Source of the DNA: Ktedonobacterales bacterium
GTDB taxonomy: Bacteria; Chloroflexota; Ktedonobacteria; Ktedonobacterales; JADMIN01
DNA: 15,360 bases
Assembly (NCBI GenBank): GCA_025450405.1
Contig: JANWHL010000197.1
Location: 1-15,360, forward strand
Direction of reading: 5' to 3'
Position 1 is the stretch's first letter. Each line of letters begins with the position of its first letter. Position numbers and translations under genes: made by a program. This document shows, in pieces, positions 14,357-15,360 of the stretch. Under the pieces are notes generated by a model. It did no database searches. It was not told the origin of the DNA and saw only the letters and a program-made list of their open reading frames with translations.

Positions 14357-15360
14357 CGGATTGCCCGACGCGGGTACGGATTGCCCGACGCGGGTACCGT
14401 CAGGTCGCCGGCGAAATTACTGGTTACCAGCAAGGTCAGGAAACCGGCGAACGCCTGCGACGCTGGATTGCCAGTGAGCGTCTGGTACGTATCCGCGAGC
14501 GTGGCGCCACCCGCCGCTACAATCCTGTCCCAGTCGTAGCCAAGTTGCGTGTGCAGGTAGTAGAGTAAGAGTGTGCCGCAGCCATTGGCGCTCTGGTCGC
14601 GGTCGTCGGCCATGTTGTTTGATACACGGTCCATCTGACCGCCTGCCCCCCAGCCCCGTTCGGTGGCGGCCAGCAGCGGTGCGAGCTTCGGGTCGCGCTC
14701 CGCCGCCAGCACTCGCGACAGCGCCTCGCCATTGGTGCGCCCACAGTCCCAGCCGTTCGCGACTGCCGCTTCATAAACCTCCACCAGCTCGGCCACCATA
14801 AGGCCCACGGCCATTTCCGGGTTGGGTTCGATGTACAGATCGGTCGCCGCGCAGCCAAAGTGGTAGGCGCCTCCGGCCTCCGGGTCGATGAGCACGTGGA
14901 GTGGGAGCGCCGTCCGCGGTGTATCGGCGTCGTCGCCATCCTGACCGGCCGGCAGTGCGGTGCCGCCAAACAACGCACGCACCGCCGCGACATCATCCGC
15001 CGCGGTCGCCAGCACCGCGTCGGCCGCGGCGTTGCCCACGTCCGTCCCGTCTGTATAGACCACGAGGTCGTCTGTCCGCCCGCGCTCAGTCTGATGTTGG
15101 AGCGCCTCGCGACTGCGCGCCAACCAGAGGTCCGAGCGGGCGGCGCGGCCGGCGGGGTCAGCGATCAGCACATGCGGCCGCGGCCCTGGGTGCTCCACGG
15201 CGGCAACGCTGGCCACCGGCGTCTCGCTCCGCTGACCATATGTGTCAAAGAGCGCGTCGAAGTACGTCGTGCACGCTGCCGCGAGACCGGGCGAATCGAT
15301 CACGAGCAGGTTTTCGTCATTGGCTTCGGCGTTCTCGGAGAAGTTGTAGCTCCCCATCAC
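14347..15360 (-). CDS. Phospholipase D-like protein with C-terminal extra domain (5' end outside window)
   Basis: Only the last 337 codons are present; the frame enters from the right edge. The first residues, MGSYNFSENAEANDENLLVI, are the segment that directly follows the second HKD catalytic motif in phospholipase D family enzymes, with its GSxNF and NDEN hallmarks, so the His-Lys pair lies just outside the window. PLD enzymes cleave phosphodiester bonds in lipids or nucleic acids. After a loose linker (about 40-160) comes a second domain: near 172-220 it has EMAVGLMVAELVEVYEAA, then GWDCGRTNGEALSRVLA; near 249-293 it has a DxDxxSxNGCG-like stretch and LLLYYLHTQLGYDWDRIV. I recall this NGWxCGxxNGEGLSR / GCGTLFLYYLHxQLG pattern from secreted or surface proteins of unknown function; no HExxH is present. 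The C-terminus ends in a short Arg-rich tail created by a 20-bp duplication that changes frame. The substrate is unknown, and a signal peptide cannot be checked here. Confidence 0.85.
   Translation of the reverse strand: MMGSYNFSENAEANDENLLVIDSPGLAAACTTYFDALFDTYGQRSETPVASVAAVEHPGPRPHVLIADPAGRAARSDLWLARSREALQHQTERGRTDDLVVYTDGTDVGNAAADAVLATAADDVAAVRALFGGTALPAGQDGDDADTPRTALPLHVLIDPEAGGAYHFGCAATDLYIEPNPEMAVGLMVAELVEVYEAAVANGWDCGRTNGEALSRVLAAERDPKLAPLLAATERGWGAGGQMDRVSNNMADDRDQSANGCGTLLLYYLHTQLGYDWDRIVAAGGATLADTYQTLTGNPASQAFAGFLTLLVTSNFAGDLTVPASGNPYPRRAIRIR
14355..14394 (-). repeat. Perfect tandem duplication of 20 bp at the 3' end of the phospholipase D-like gene
   Basis: Two identical 20-bp units lie head to tail (14355-14374 and 14375-14394; plus-strand unit begins TACGGATTGCCC). 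A further TAC begins a third copy. The unit is not a multiple of three, so each copy shifts the reading frame. In the present two-copy state the gene ends nine codons after its first SGNPYP, with RRAIRIR. Confidence 0.85.

Noticed and set aside
14185..14568. Plus-strand frames running over the 20-bp duplication
   Set aside because: They cross into the antisense of the phospholipase D-like gene and show no domain or ribosome site.
1..15360. CRISPR arrays, tRNAs, rRNAs, insertion sequences, phage or defence genes
   Set aside because: I found no regularly spaced repeats, T-arm consensus, transposase motif, or terminal inverted repeats with target duplications. The single PLD-like fragment alone is not enough to claim a defence or toxin system.

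Overview
The window is a GC-rich stretch of bacterial chromosome. It carries mostly housekeeping or ordinary genes, and no insertion sequence, phage gene, CRISPR array, tRNA or rRNA was seen. The overall style (very high GC, GTG starts behind strong Shine-Dalgarno sites, a replicative DnaE with a full PHP metal site, an M1 aminopeptidase with an appended HEAT array, a Tyr/Pro-rich zinc-ribbon membrane protein) fits a high-GC Chloroflexota such as a Thermomicrobia/Sphaerobacter relative. That placement is an inference from gene character, not from a marker gene. The ctaB gene implies an aerobic chain using haem O or haem A.

Layout: 1-820 (minus) is the N-terminal part of a zinc-ribbon, Tyr/Pro-rich membrane protein that runs off the left edge. 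1161-4703 (minus) is dnaE, the alpha subunit of DNA polymerase III. A 658-bp divergent spacer follows, with a good sigma70-like promoter firing right. 5362-8271 (plus) is an M1 zinc aminopeptidase with a C-terminal HEAT array, a coiled coil and a disordered basic tail; it ends at two stem-loops. 8376-9842 and 9988-10965 (both minus) are two proteins of unknown function. 11273-11956 and 12011-12478 (plus) are a HAD phosphatase and a hot-dog thioesterase in a likely two-gene operon. 12475-12843 (minus) is a stand-alone CheY-like response regulator whose stop codon overlaps that of the thioesterase. 13279-14160 (plus) is ctaB. 14347-15360 (minus) is the C-terminal part of a phospholipase D-like protein, fused to a second domain and running off the right edge.

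The genes do not form one pathway; the only well-supported operon is HAD-thioesterase. The points most worth a second look are a perfect 20-bp tandem duplication that shifts frame at the 3' end of the phospholipase D-like gene, the domain fusion in that gene, the M1-HEAT-coiled-coil architecture, and the unclassified all-helical protein at 8376-9842. I found no convincing undescribed multi-gene system.
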